This document shows, in pieces, positions 1 to 4,992 of a stretch of 5,804 nucleotides of DNA. The stretch covers positions 1-5,804 of the forward strand of contig CANGRU010000121.1 in assembly GCA_947456315.1 (NCBI GenBank). Reading direction: 5' to 3'. The position numbers and the translations under genes were made by a program. The notes below the pieces were generated by a model. The model saw nothing but the letters and a program-made list of their open reading frames with translations. It was not told the DNA's origin and did not search any database. Numbering within the stretch: position 1 is the first letter of the stretch; each line of letters opens with the position of its first letter. This DNA is from Beijerinckiaceae bacterium (GTDB taxonomy: Bacteria > Pseudomonadota > Alphaproteobacteria > Rhizobiales > Beijerinckiaceae).

Positions 1-111
1 GCCTGTTTCTCGGCACGCGGCAACAATAACGAGTTTTTCATGGACCGCGTTTTCCCGCGCATGAGCCGCGTGATGAATGTGGATGATATTGTCGCGCTGA
101 TGCGCGCTTGA
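1..111 (+). CDS. 3' end of an unidentified gene (partial)
   Basis: An open frame runs from the first base to a TGA at 109-111 and gives the last 36 residues of a protein, ending in VDDIVALMRA. The fragment contains RGNNNEFFMDRVFP, a mixed polar and aromatic stretch, and shows no motif that I can tie to a family. The gene starts outside the window. Its stop codon is 13 nt before the start of the hydrolase gene, and the ribosome-binding site of that gene (AGGGAG, 111-116) touches the stop codon. The two are therefore probably co-transcribed and translationally linked. The frame could be a chance one, but the tight junction with a good Shine-Dalgarno favours a real gene end. Function unknown. 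Confidence 0.6.
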   Translation, partial: ACFSARGNNNEFFMDRVFPRMSRVMNVDDIVALMRA

Positions 112-124
112 GGGAGACATAAAA

Positions 125-928
125 ATGACTTCGATCGAAACGAAGGACATCACCTGCTCGAATGGCATGCCGGCCTTTCTGGCGCGCCCCGCCGGCTCCG
201 AACGCCGCCCTGTCGTCGTGCTGATGCATGAGCGCTACGGCCTCGTGCAACACACGCGCGATCTCGCCAAGCGCTGCGCCAGCGATGGTTTTGCCGTGCT
301 CGCACCGAACTTTTTCTTCCGCCATCCAGATCAGCCCAAACTCAATTGCGGCGATGGCCGCTATGACATGAGCGATATGGAGGCTCTCGAAAACATCGAT
401 GCCGCCATCAAGGCCATGTCGAATGAAGCAGGCGCCGATATGGAAAAGGTCGCCGTGGCTGGCTATTGCCAGACAGGCCGCCATCCGCTGGTCTATGCGG
501 CTGAGCGCAAGATCACCGCCGCGATTGTCTGGTATGGCGCAGCTTCCAAGCGTGAATGGGCGATCAATGAACGCCAGCCCAAAACGCTGGACGACATTCT
601 GGCCTCGCTCGATTGTCCGGTCTTCGGTGCCTTCGGTGCTTCCGACCACATCATCGCGATTGAAGACGTGCAGCGCATGCGCAATTGCCTTGAAGCCAAC
701 AAAAAAGGCTATGACATCCACGTCTATGCCGATGCGCCGCATGGCTGGCTGAACGACACCATGCCCGGCCGCTATCGCAAGCCGCAGGCCGAACAGGGCT
801 GGGCTGACCAGCAGAAGTTTCTGGCGCGCGTCTTGTCACCCGACTGGAAAGCCGATCCCGTCTTCCAGGCTTACGATTGCTCGTTTGCGAAGTCTTATGA
901 TTTTTCGAAAAATGTGCGGCTTGAATAA
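125..928 (+). CDS. Dienelactone hydrolase family protein
   Basis: This is a 267-residue alpha/beta hydrolase of the dienelactone hydrolase (carboxymethylenebutenolidase) family, probably cytosolic since no signal peptide is visible. The characterised family member opens dienelactones to maleylacetate in chloroaromatic breakdown. Many relatives act on other lactones or esters. The expected triad can be seen: Cys115 in GYCQTG, Asp174 in GASDH and His206 in APHGW. Glu36 in MHERYGL corresponds to the glutamate that gates the nucleophile in the classic enzyme. The usual nucleophile elbow is GxCxGG; here it reads GYCQTG, with Thr in place of the first Gly of the pair. The protein is somewhat longer than the roughly 235-residue classic enzyme, with an extra tail after about residue 238. 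The start at 125 is supported by AGGGAG at 111-116, 8 nt upstream. It follows an unidentified gene and faces the nadC operon tail to tail. The family is clear; the substrate is not, and a direct role with the Rieske module is only suggested by proximity. Confidence 0.88.
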   Translation: MTSIETKDITCSNGMPAFLARPAGSERRPVVVLMHERYGLVQHTRDLAKRCASDGFAVLAPNFFFRHPDQPKLNCGDGRYDMSDMEALENIDAAIKAMSNEAGADMEKVAVAGYCQTGRHPLVYAAERKITAAIVWYGAASKREWAINERQPKTLDDILASLDCPVFGAFGASDHIIAIEDVQRMRNCLEANKKGYDIHVYADAPHGWLNDTMPGRYRKPQAEQGWADQQKFLARVLSPDWKADPVFQAYDCSFAKSYDFSKNVRLE

Positions 929-931
929 GCC

Positions 932-1020
932 TCGTCATTGCGAGGAGCCGAAGGCGACGCGGCAATCCAGAGGCCTCAGGTGTGGCTTTCTGGATTGCTT
1001 CGCTTCGCTCGCAATGACGA
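932..1020. repeat. Palindromic intergenic repeat, possible bidirectional terminator
   Basis: A perfect 13-bp inverted repeat (TCGTCATTGCGAG at 932-944 against CTCGCAATGACGA at 1008-1020) encloses a second perfect 10-bp pair (GCAATCCAGA at 962-971 against TCTGGATTGC at 989-998) around a 17-nt loop. The segments between the two stems are partly complementary. It fills almost all of the 100-bp gap between the convergent hydrolase and nadC stop codons. Repeats of this type are widespread between genes in alphaproteobacteria. The position suggests that it ends or stabilises transcripts from both sides, but there is no T-run next to the stem, so a standard intrinsic terminator is not shown. A second, interrupted copy lies at 4704-4904. 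Confidence 0.85.
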
Positions 1021-1028
1021 CGAGAACG

Positions 1029-1883
1029 TCAGCCGATTTCGATATCCAGACCCAAATCCAGAATCGGTGCCGAATGGGTCAGCGCGCCGGATGAAATCAA
1101 ATCCACGCCCGTCTCGGCAATTTCTTTCACACTGCCACGGTTGATGCCGCCAGAAGCTTCCAGCTTCACTTTGCCCTTGGCCATAGCGACAGCCTCGCGC
1201 ATTTGCTCCACCGACATATTGTCGAGCAACACAAAATCCGCACCCTCTGCGATGACTTCGCGCAGCTGGTCGAGCGTATCGACTTCGATCTCGACCTTCA
1301 CCAGATGACCAGCTGCGGCTTTCGCCGCACGCAGAGCCGCGCGAATGCCGCCAGCCACTGCAATATGATTGTCTTTGATCAGCACGGCATCATCGAGACC
1401 GAAGCGATGATTCATCGCCCCGCCACAGCGCACGGCATATTTTTCAAAAGCGCGCAGATTTGGCGTCGTCTTGCGCGTGCAGCAAATCTTCGCATTGGTA
1501 TGGGCCACCAACGCCACAAATTCCGCCGTCATGGTCGCAATGCCCGACAGGCGGCAGGCATAATTCAAAGCCACGCGTTCTGCCGTCAAAATAGCCCGCG
1601 CATTGCCCTTGATGCGTGCGACCGGCGTTTTGGCCGGCACATGCGCGCCCTCCTGCACCAGCGGCTCGAACGAGAGCTTGGGATCGATCAGGCGAAACGC
1701 AGCTTCCGCCAGTGGCAGACCGCAGACCACGCCACCTTTGCGCGCCGCCATGACAGCAGAAGCCTGCATGTCAGCCGGAATGGTCGCCATGGTGGTGATG
1801 TCACCCGCTTGGCCGAGATCTTCATCAAGCGCCGCACGCACGGCATTTTCGAGCAGGATCGGATTAAAGAAAGCCATGGTCAT
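1029..1883 (-). CDS. nadC: Nicotinate-nucleotide pyrophosphorylase (carboxylating), QPRTase
   Basis: This is a 284-residue quinolinate phosphoribosyltransferase, a cytosolic enzyme that converts quinolinate and PRPP to nicotinate mononucleotide, CO2 and pyrophosphate in de novo NAD synthesis. The length is normal for the family. Hallmarks in order are EDLGQAGDITT (21-31), ERVALNYACRLSGIAT (102-117), TRKTTPNLRAFEKYAVRCGG (136-155), NHRFGLDDAVLIKDNHI (158-174), VEIEVD (197-202), FVLLDN (217-222) and EASGGI (242-247). The basic and acidic residues expected to hold substrate and PRPP are all present: Arg103, Arg137, Lys138, His159, Arg160, Lys170, Glu200 and Asp221. The TRKTTP motif argues against ModD, the molybdenum-associated paralogue. 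The start at 1883 has GGGA 8 nt upstream; a second Met two codons later is possible but lies further from that site. It follows marR by 29 nt with no visible terminator, so it is probably the last gene of the reductase operon. No nadA or nadB is present. Confidence 0.95.
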   Translation of the reverse strand: MTMAFFNPILLENAVRAALDEDLGQAGDITTMATIPADMQASAVMAARKGGVVCGLPLAEAAFRLIDPKLSFEPLVQEGAHVPAKTPVARIKGNARAILTAERVALNYACRLSGIATMTAEFVALVAHTNAKICCTRKTTPNLRAFEKYAVRCGGAMNHRFGLDDAVLIKDNHIAVAGGIRAALRAAKAAAGHLVKVEIEVDTLDQLREVIAEGADFVLLDNMSVEQMREAVAMAKGKVKLEASGGINRGSVKEIAETGVDLISSGALTHSAPILDLGLDIEIG

Positions 1884-1912
1884 GGATGTGGTCCCGAAAA
1901 AAATCAGAATGG

Positions 1913-2476
1913 TTACTTACGCGATAGCTGCGCGCCAGACAAACGGCCCGCCACTTCACGTGTCGAGGGGATGCGGCGGTTGTCGCCTGCTGCTTGCTCT
2001 TCATCGCGTGCCAGATTGTCGATCATGGCGAGCAGCGCTTTGCGCATGGTGGCAATCTCGCGCTCGTCCAAGCCGTCGATTGCAATCGCATTGACCTCTT
2101 CAGCCAGCGGCACAAGCTTGTCTTTCAATGATTGACCCAACGGCGTCAGATGAATGAACACCTGCTTGCGATCACCCGGCTTTTGACGGCGCTCAACATA
2201 GCCGAGCTTCTCCATCGCTTTCACAGCGGAGAAGGTGGTGGGCTCCATCACGCCAGCCAGATCAGACAAAGCGCGCTGCGCAATGCCATCGCCATTCCAC
2301 AAAATGCGCAAAAACGTCCAGTGACCGAAGGATACGCCATGTTCGGCCAGCCGCATCTGCAAAGCGCGCCCCAGACCGCGCGACGCATCCTTGATGAGAT
2401 GCGCCAGACGATCATCTGGCACAGCTTCGCGCCAATGATGCTGGATGACTTGGGCAAGGCCGCCGCGCTTGCTCAT
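1913..2476 (-). CDS. MarR-family transcriptional regulator
   Basis: This is a 187-residue winged-helix DNA-binding protein of the MarR family, which act as dimers and usually repress nearby operons until a small, often aromatic, ligand binds. The core matches the family: GHWTFLRILWNGDGIAQRALSDLAGV (residues 51-76), then a recognition-helix segment EPTTFSAVKAMEKLGYV (78-94), then the wing ERRQKPGDRKQVFIHLT (95-111). Helical segments on both sides would form the dimer interface. The reading frame is open further upstream, to an ATG at 2578. The start at 2476 is preferred because it overlaps the stop of the dehydrogenase gene as ATGA, has GGGAG 7 nt upstream and begins where the family usually does. 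The C-terminal 25 or so residues are polar and probably flexible. Co-transcription with the genes it presumably controls implies autoregulation. Its likely binding sites are the palindromes at 4660-4676 and 4961-4977. The inducer cannot be told from sequence. Confidence 0.92.
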   Translation of the reverse strand: MSKRGGLAQVIQHHWREAVPDDRLAHLIKDASRGLGRALQMRLAEHGVSFGHWTFLRILWNGDGIAQRALSDLAGVMEPTTFSAVKAMEKLGYVERRQKPGDRKQVFIHLTPLGQSLKDKLVPLAEEVNAIAIDGLDEREIATMRKALLAMIDNLARDEEQAAGDNRRIPSTREVAGRLSGAQLSRK

Positions 2477-3666
2477 GCGCGCACTCCCGTGCCGATTTGG
2501 TGCTTCATAAAAATCTCGCGCCCCTCGCGCGCCGATTGCAGCAGCGCAAGGCAGACTTCCATCGTGGCGAGCGACCATTCCCCCGAATGAAGCGGCGCGA
2601 CATTGTCAAACACTGCTGCGAACAATTCATCCACCACTTCACTGCGCGGGATTTGGGGCGGCTCAAGCGACAAGAATATCTGCTCAAGGTCACCATAAAC
2701 GCGCACACCATCGCCAAAGGCACGCAAATCTGCGCGCTCGCAACTCGCGGTCAGAAATCCGAAGGTCTGATGTTGCCGTGCGCTCTCGCCCGACAGATCG
2801 GTATAAGCAGAGCCGCCATAATTGCGGGCATTTTTCAGCGCCGACTCTTCCGCCAGATTGCCGGAAGCCAGAATGGCTTTGCGCGCCGCGCCATAATGTT
2901 TCGGGTCTTTCTTCAGCCCGATTTCATTGGTCCAATCGAGCAGTTCGTCACTGTCGAAATGCGCATAGCCCGAATAGGTCATGGTGGCGCTGATACCATT
3001 CTCGAAGGTGAGAAAAGCATTATAAGCGCCCTCTGTCGGGCGCGACGCATCCCACACACCCGTCATCGCGCGCACGCTTTTCACGCGCCCACCCGCGATC
3101 AGACGAAGCATTTCCACCTGATGCGGCGCCTGGTTGTAAATCGCACCCCCACCCTGCGTGCTGTCCAATTCTTCGGGGCGGCGTGGGCGAAACAGAAAAT
3201 CTGTAAAGTTCAGCGCGGTGATCATGCGCAGCCGGCCATAAGTGCCAGCCTCCACAAGCTCGGCGATTTTGCGGATCGGCGCATCGAAGGAATGGCTGTG
3301 ACCAACGATCAGATGCACACCGGCTTTGCGCGTGGCCTCAATCATCGCCTGACAATCTTGCAATGACAAAGCCATCGGCTTTTCGACCAGCACATGCTTG
3401 CCGTGGGCTGCGGCCATCGCCACTTGCGGCGCATGGAATTGATGGGGCGACGCAATATAAATGGCGTCCACTTCGCTGGCGCAGAGTTCTTCCATGCTCT
3501 CATAAGCGCGTGCGCCGAAATCCTGCGCAAAGCGCGCACGTGCTTCCGCACGCGGATCAAAGCCCGCCACAATGGCCACGCGCGGGTCATCGCGAAACGT
3601 CGGAATCATGAAAGAAAAGGCGCGGCCAATTCCGGCAATTCCGAGTTTCAGAACTGGCGCGCTCAT
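2473..3666 (-). CDS. Gfo/Idh/MocA-family NAD(P)-dependent dehydrogenase, phthalate dihydrodiol dehydrogenase-like
   Basis: This is a 397-residue oxidoreductase. Residues 1 to about 125 form the Rossmann domain, with GIAGIGRA (9-16) for nucleotide binding and VEKPM (94-98) carrying the family's catalytic Lys96. A longer alpha/beta C-terminal domain follows. The motif that is usually GGxxxDxGxH reads GGGAIYNQAPH (172-182): the conserved His182 is kept, but Asn178 stands where Asp is common. From memory, phthalate-4,5-cis-dihydrodiol dehydrogenases (Pht4 type) share the HSHSFDAPI (123-131) and NQAPHQ region. The position next to a phthalate-type reductase and a Rieske oxygenase supports the same role: NAD-dependent rearomatisation of the cis-dihydrodiol. 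The start at 3666 has AAGGA 7 nt upstream, overlapping the stop codon of the reductase gene. The 3' end overlaps marR by 4 nt. The family is certain, the exact substrate is not; sugar-type Gfo/Idh activity is the main alternative. Confidence 0.88.
   Translation of the reverse strand: MSAPVLKLGIAGIGRAFSFMIPTFRDDPRVAIVAGFDPRAEARARFAQDFGARAYESMEELCASEVDAIYIASPHQFHAPQVAMAAAHGKHVLVEKPMALSLQDCQAMIEATRKAGVHLIVGHSHSFDAPIRKIAELVEAGTYGRLRMITALNFTDFLFRPRRPEELDSTQGGGAIYNQAPHQVEMLRLIAGGRVKSVRAMTGVWDASRPTEGAYNAFLTFENGISATMTYSGYAHFDSDELLDWTNEIGLKKDPKHYGAARKAILASGNLAEESALKNARNYGGSAYTDLSGESARQHQTFGFLTASCERADLRAFGDGVRVYGDLEQIFLSLEPPQIPRSEVVDELFAAVFDNVAPLHSGEWSLATMEVCLALLQSAREGREIFMKHQIGTGVRA
2484..2488 (-). 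promoter_or_regulatory. Ribosome-binding site that sets the marR start
   Basis: GGAGG-like GGGAG on the minus strand lies 7 nt before the ATG at 2474-2476, inside the last codons of the dehydrogenase gene. Together with the ATGA stop/start overlap it supports the shorter marR start over the upstream ATG at 2578, and suggests translational coupling to the gene before it. Confidence 0.7.
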
Positions 3667-3676
3667 GGATCAGTCC

Positions 3677-4636
3677 TTACAGATCAAGAACAAGTTCGCC
3701 GCCCGCTGAGCGCGACACACAGACCATGATCTGGCTCGCCTTCTCATGATCGGCCAAAACAAGATCGCGGTGATCGACCGCGCCCGAGACAAGCCCCGTC
3801 TTGCAACAGCCACATGAGCCACTCTCGCAAGAGAAGGAAATGTCATGGCCATGCGCACGCAGCACTTCGAGAATGGTCTGGCCCACAGGCACATCATAGA
3901 CCGCGCCCGTCTTGGCAAGCCGCACGGTGAAGGGCACATCTTCCGCTTTGGTGATGGCGCCGGGCGGCGTGAAATCTTCGAAATGCACTTTGGCGCTGGA
4001 CCAATGTCCGGTCATATCCCGCACGGCTTCCATCAGCCCGCGCGGGCCGCAGCAATAAAGATGCGCAGCACCGGGCTTTTCGACAACCGGCCACAGATCG
4101 AAAGCTTTGTCGGGATCGCCCTCGTCATGATGGATTGTCACCATGCCGCGCAGTTCAGGCGCTTTCAGCTCGTCGAGAAAAGCTGTCATCTCGGGTGAGC
4201 GCGTCAGATAATAGAGTTTGAATTTCGCGGTGCCGGTGGCACGCACCCATTTGATCATCGACAGGATCGGCGTGATGCCGATGCCGCCAGCGATGAACAC
4301 ATATTGCGGCGCTGAGACGAGTTCGAAATCATTGCGCGGTGCCGAGACCATGATCTCGTCACCGATTTTGGCCTCATCGATCAGGCTGACAGAGCCGCCC
4401 CGCCCGTTTGTCTCGCGCTTCACAGCGATGCAATAGCGGTCGCGCTCTTCGGCATCATTGCAGAGCGAATATTTGCGGATCTCGCCATTGGGCACGCGCA
4501 CAGAAATATGCGCGCCGGGCATGAAGGCCATGACCTCCCCGCCATCGGGCTTTTTCAGCTCGAAATATTCGATATCCGCCGCCGCTGGCCGCTTATCCGT
4601 GATCAGCAAGCCCTGTTTCAGCTCGTCGACTGCCAT
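3677..4636 (-). CDS. Phthalate dioxygenase reductase-type NADH:ferredoxin oxidoreductase
   Basis: This is a 319-residue electron-transfer protein that takes two electrons from NADH through a flavin and hands them singly, via a 2Fe-2S centre, to a terminal oxygenase. Domain order is that of phthalate dioxygenase reductase and VanB. The flavin domain has RKYSLCN (54-60), the RxYSL signature typical of FMN binders. The NAD domain has GGIGITPI (117-124) and CCGPRG (195-200). A C-terminal plant-type ferredoxin domain begins at about residue 234, with cluster ligands Cys270, Cys275, Cys278 and Cys306. The length is close to the approximately 320 residues of the family. The start at 4636 is chosen over an in-frame ATG at 4657 because only 4636 has a strong Shine-Dalgarno (GGAGG, 5 nt upstream), and the 4657 codon falls inside the operator-like palindrome. 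It is the first gene of the minus-strand operon, 10 nt before the dehydrogenase gene. The natural partner is the divergent Rieske oxygenase. Confidence 0.93.
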   Translation of the reverse strand: MAVDELKQGLLITDKRPAAADIEYFELKKPDGGEVMAFMPGAHISVRVPNGEIRKYSLCNDAEERDRYCIAVKRETNGRGGSVSLIDEAKIGDEIMVSAPRNDFELVSAPQYVFIAGGIGITPILSMIKWVRATGTAKFKLYYLTRSPEMTAFLDELKAPELRGMVTIHHDEGDPDKAFDLWPVVEKPGAAHLYCCGPRGLMEAVRDMTGHWSSAKVHFEDFTPPGAITKAEDVPFTVRLAKTGAVYDVPVGQTILEVLRAHGHDISFSCESGSCGCCKTGLVSGAVDHRDLVLADHEKASQIMVCVSRSAGGELVLDL

Positions 4637-4639
4637 TAT

Positions 4640-4646
4640 CCCCTCC
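4640..4646 (-). promoter_or_regulatory. Ribosome-binding site that sets the reductase start
   Basis: The minus strand reads GGAGGGG here, with the GGAGG core 5 nt before the ATG at 4634-4636. No comparable sequence precedes the alternative ATG at 4655-4657, so translation most likely starts at 4636. Confidence 0.8.
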
Positions 4647-4659
4647 GCACGAGCCATAT

Positions 4660-4676
4660 ACTTAGATGGCTAAGCA
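4660..4676. promoter_or_regulatory. Operator-like palindrome upstream of the reductase gene
   Basis: ACTTAGATGGCTAAGCA contains half-sites CTTAG and CTAAG around 4 bp. Symmetry extends outwards: 4656-4665 against 4670-4679 match at 9 of 10 positions (ATAT[A/G]CTTAG). It sits about 25 bp before the reductase start codon. Size, AT-rich half-sites and position fit a MarR-family operator, and the sequence matches the site at 4961-4977 at 15 of 17 positions. Binding by the MarR protein encoded in the same operon is an inference. Confidence 0.75.
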
Positions 4677-4703
4677 TATTTGATCAAGGGGCCGAACCCT
4701 CCC

Positions 4704-4904
4704 CCGTCATTGCAAAACCCCCACCCCGCTCGGGCTGGCGCCCGAGTCGTCCCTCCCCACCAGGGGGAGGGAGTTGGACAGCGCCACCTGGTCCCCCTCC
4801 CCCTTGTGGGGAGGGGTTAGGGGTGGGGGTCGCGCGATGCTTGCCCTCATCCAGTGGCCTCACGCGCAGCATATGGATTGCTTTGCTTACGCTCGCAATG
4901 ACGG
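4704..4904. repeat. Second copy of the palindromic repeat, interrupted by another element
   Basis: The outer ends form a perfect 10-bp inverted repeat (CCGTCATTGC at 4704-4713 against GCAATGACGG at 4895-4904). The right arm (4874-4903) aligns with 991-1019 of the first copy with one substitution and one extra base. The inner left segment ATCCAGTGGCCTCA (4849-4862) matches 965-978 at 13 of 14 positions. The left arm is broken between these parts by the C/G-rich element at 4717-4830. Without that element the copy would be about 87 bp, close to the 89 bp of the intact copy. Confidence 0.8.
4717..4830. repeat. C/G-rich palindromic element with terminal inverted repeats
   Basis: A perfect 11-bp terminal inverted repeat (ACCCCCACCCC at 4717-4727, GGGGTGGGGGT at 4820-4830) encloses three hairpins: CTCGGGC/GCCCGAG (4729-4735, 4740-4746), TCCCTCCCC/GGGGAGGGA (4750-4758, 4764-4772) and CCCCTCCCC/GGGGAGGGG (4794-4802, 4808-4816). 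Folded, it would form a cloverleaf-like structure. C/G-rich repeats of this general look are scattered between genes in many alphaproteobacteria. There is no coding capacity, so any mobility would depend on enzymes supplied elsewhere. No clear target-site duplication flanks it. Confidence 0.75.
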
Positions 4905-4924
4905 CGGAAAGGGGCGGCACCCCG

Positions 4925-4953
4925 TGGACAAGCCCCCGATGCCCCGCTATTCT
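4925..4953 (+). promoter_or_regulatory. Predicted sigma70-type promoter of the oxygenase gene
   Basis: TGGACA (4925-4930, five of six to TTGACA) and TATTCT (4948-4953, four of six to TATAAT) are separated by exactly 17 bp. The predicted transcription start is around 4959-4961, immediately at the palindrome 4961-4977, so a bound repressor would block initiation. Housekeeping promoters of alphaproteobacteria vary, so this is a prediction only. Confidence 0.5.
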
Positions 4954-4960
4954 GGCAGAA

Positions 4961-4977
4961 ACTTAGAGAGCTAAGCA
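4961..4977. promoter_or_regulatory. Operator-like palindrome upstream of the oxygenase gene
   Basis: ACTTAGAGAGCTAAGCA has the same CTTAG-N4-CTAAG core, in the same orientation, as the site at 4660-4676, differing at two spacer bases. It lies 15 bp before the oxygenase start codon and just downstream of the predicted -10 element, a typical repressor position. It is the likely second operator of the MarR protein. Confidence 0.75.
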
Positions 4978-4992
4978 AGTCGAGGAAACGCC

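Larger units (their letters stand above)
4637..4992. other. Divergent intergenic control region
   Basis: These 356 bases separate the two start codons. They hold, from left to right, the reductase ribosome-binding site, one operator-like palindrome, a nested repeat block (4704-4904), a sigma70-like promoter, a second palindrome and the oxygenase ribosome-binding site. Short open frames here run through C/G-rich repeats and look non-coding. On the reductase side I see no convincing -35/-10 pair; TTGATC on the minus strand (4682-4687) is the best -35 candidate, but the -10 is weak. Confidence 0.75.

Noticed and set aside
1884..1912. Run of seven A/T pairs (T7 on the minus strand, 1897-1903) between marR and nadC as a terminator
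   Set aside because: No GC-rich stem precedes the T-run in the direction of transcription, so it does not look like an intrinsic terminator.
1203..2135. Long plus-strand open frame of 310 codons opposite nadC and marR
   Set aside because: It lies antisense to two well-recognised genes, has a low-complexity His/Arg-rich translation and no ribosome-binding site; it is a GC-driven shadow.
2477..2578. Longer marR product starting at 2578
   Set aside because: The extra 34 residues overlap the dehydrogenase gene in another frame and have no ribosome-binding evidence; the ATGA start at 2476 has both.
2497..3366. Plus-strand open frame of 289 codons opposite the dehydrogenase gene
   Set aside because: It is antisense to a complete Gfo/Idh/MocA gene with conserved motifs; no independent coding evidence.
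4704..4904. CRISPR array or riboswitch in the divergent region
   Set aside because: There are no regularly spaced direct repeats, and the structure is explained by two nested palindromic repeats; it is also upstream of the predicted oxygenase transcript start.
4508..4974. Small open frames in the divergent region
   Set aside because: They run through C/G-rich palindromes and the control sites, with Pro/Gly-rich translations; not real genes.
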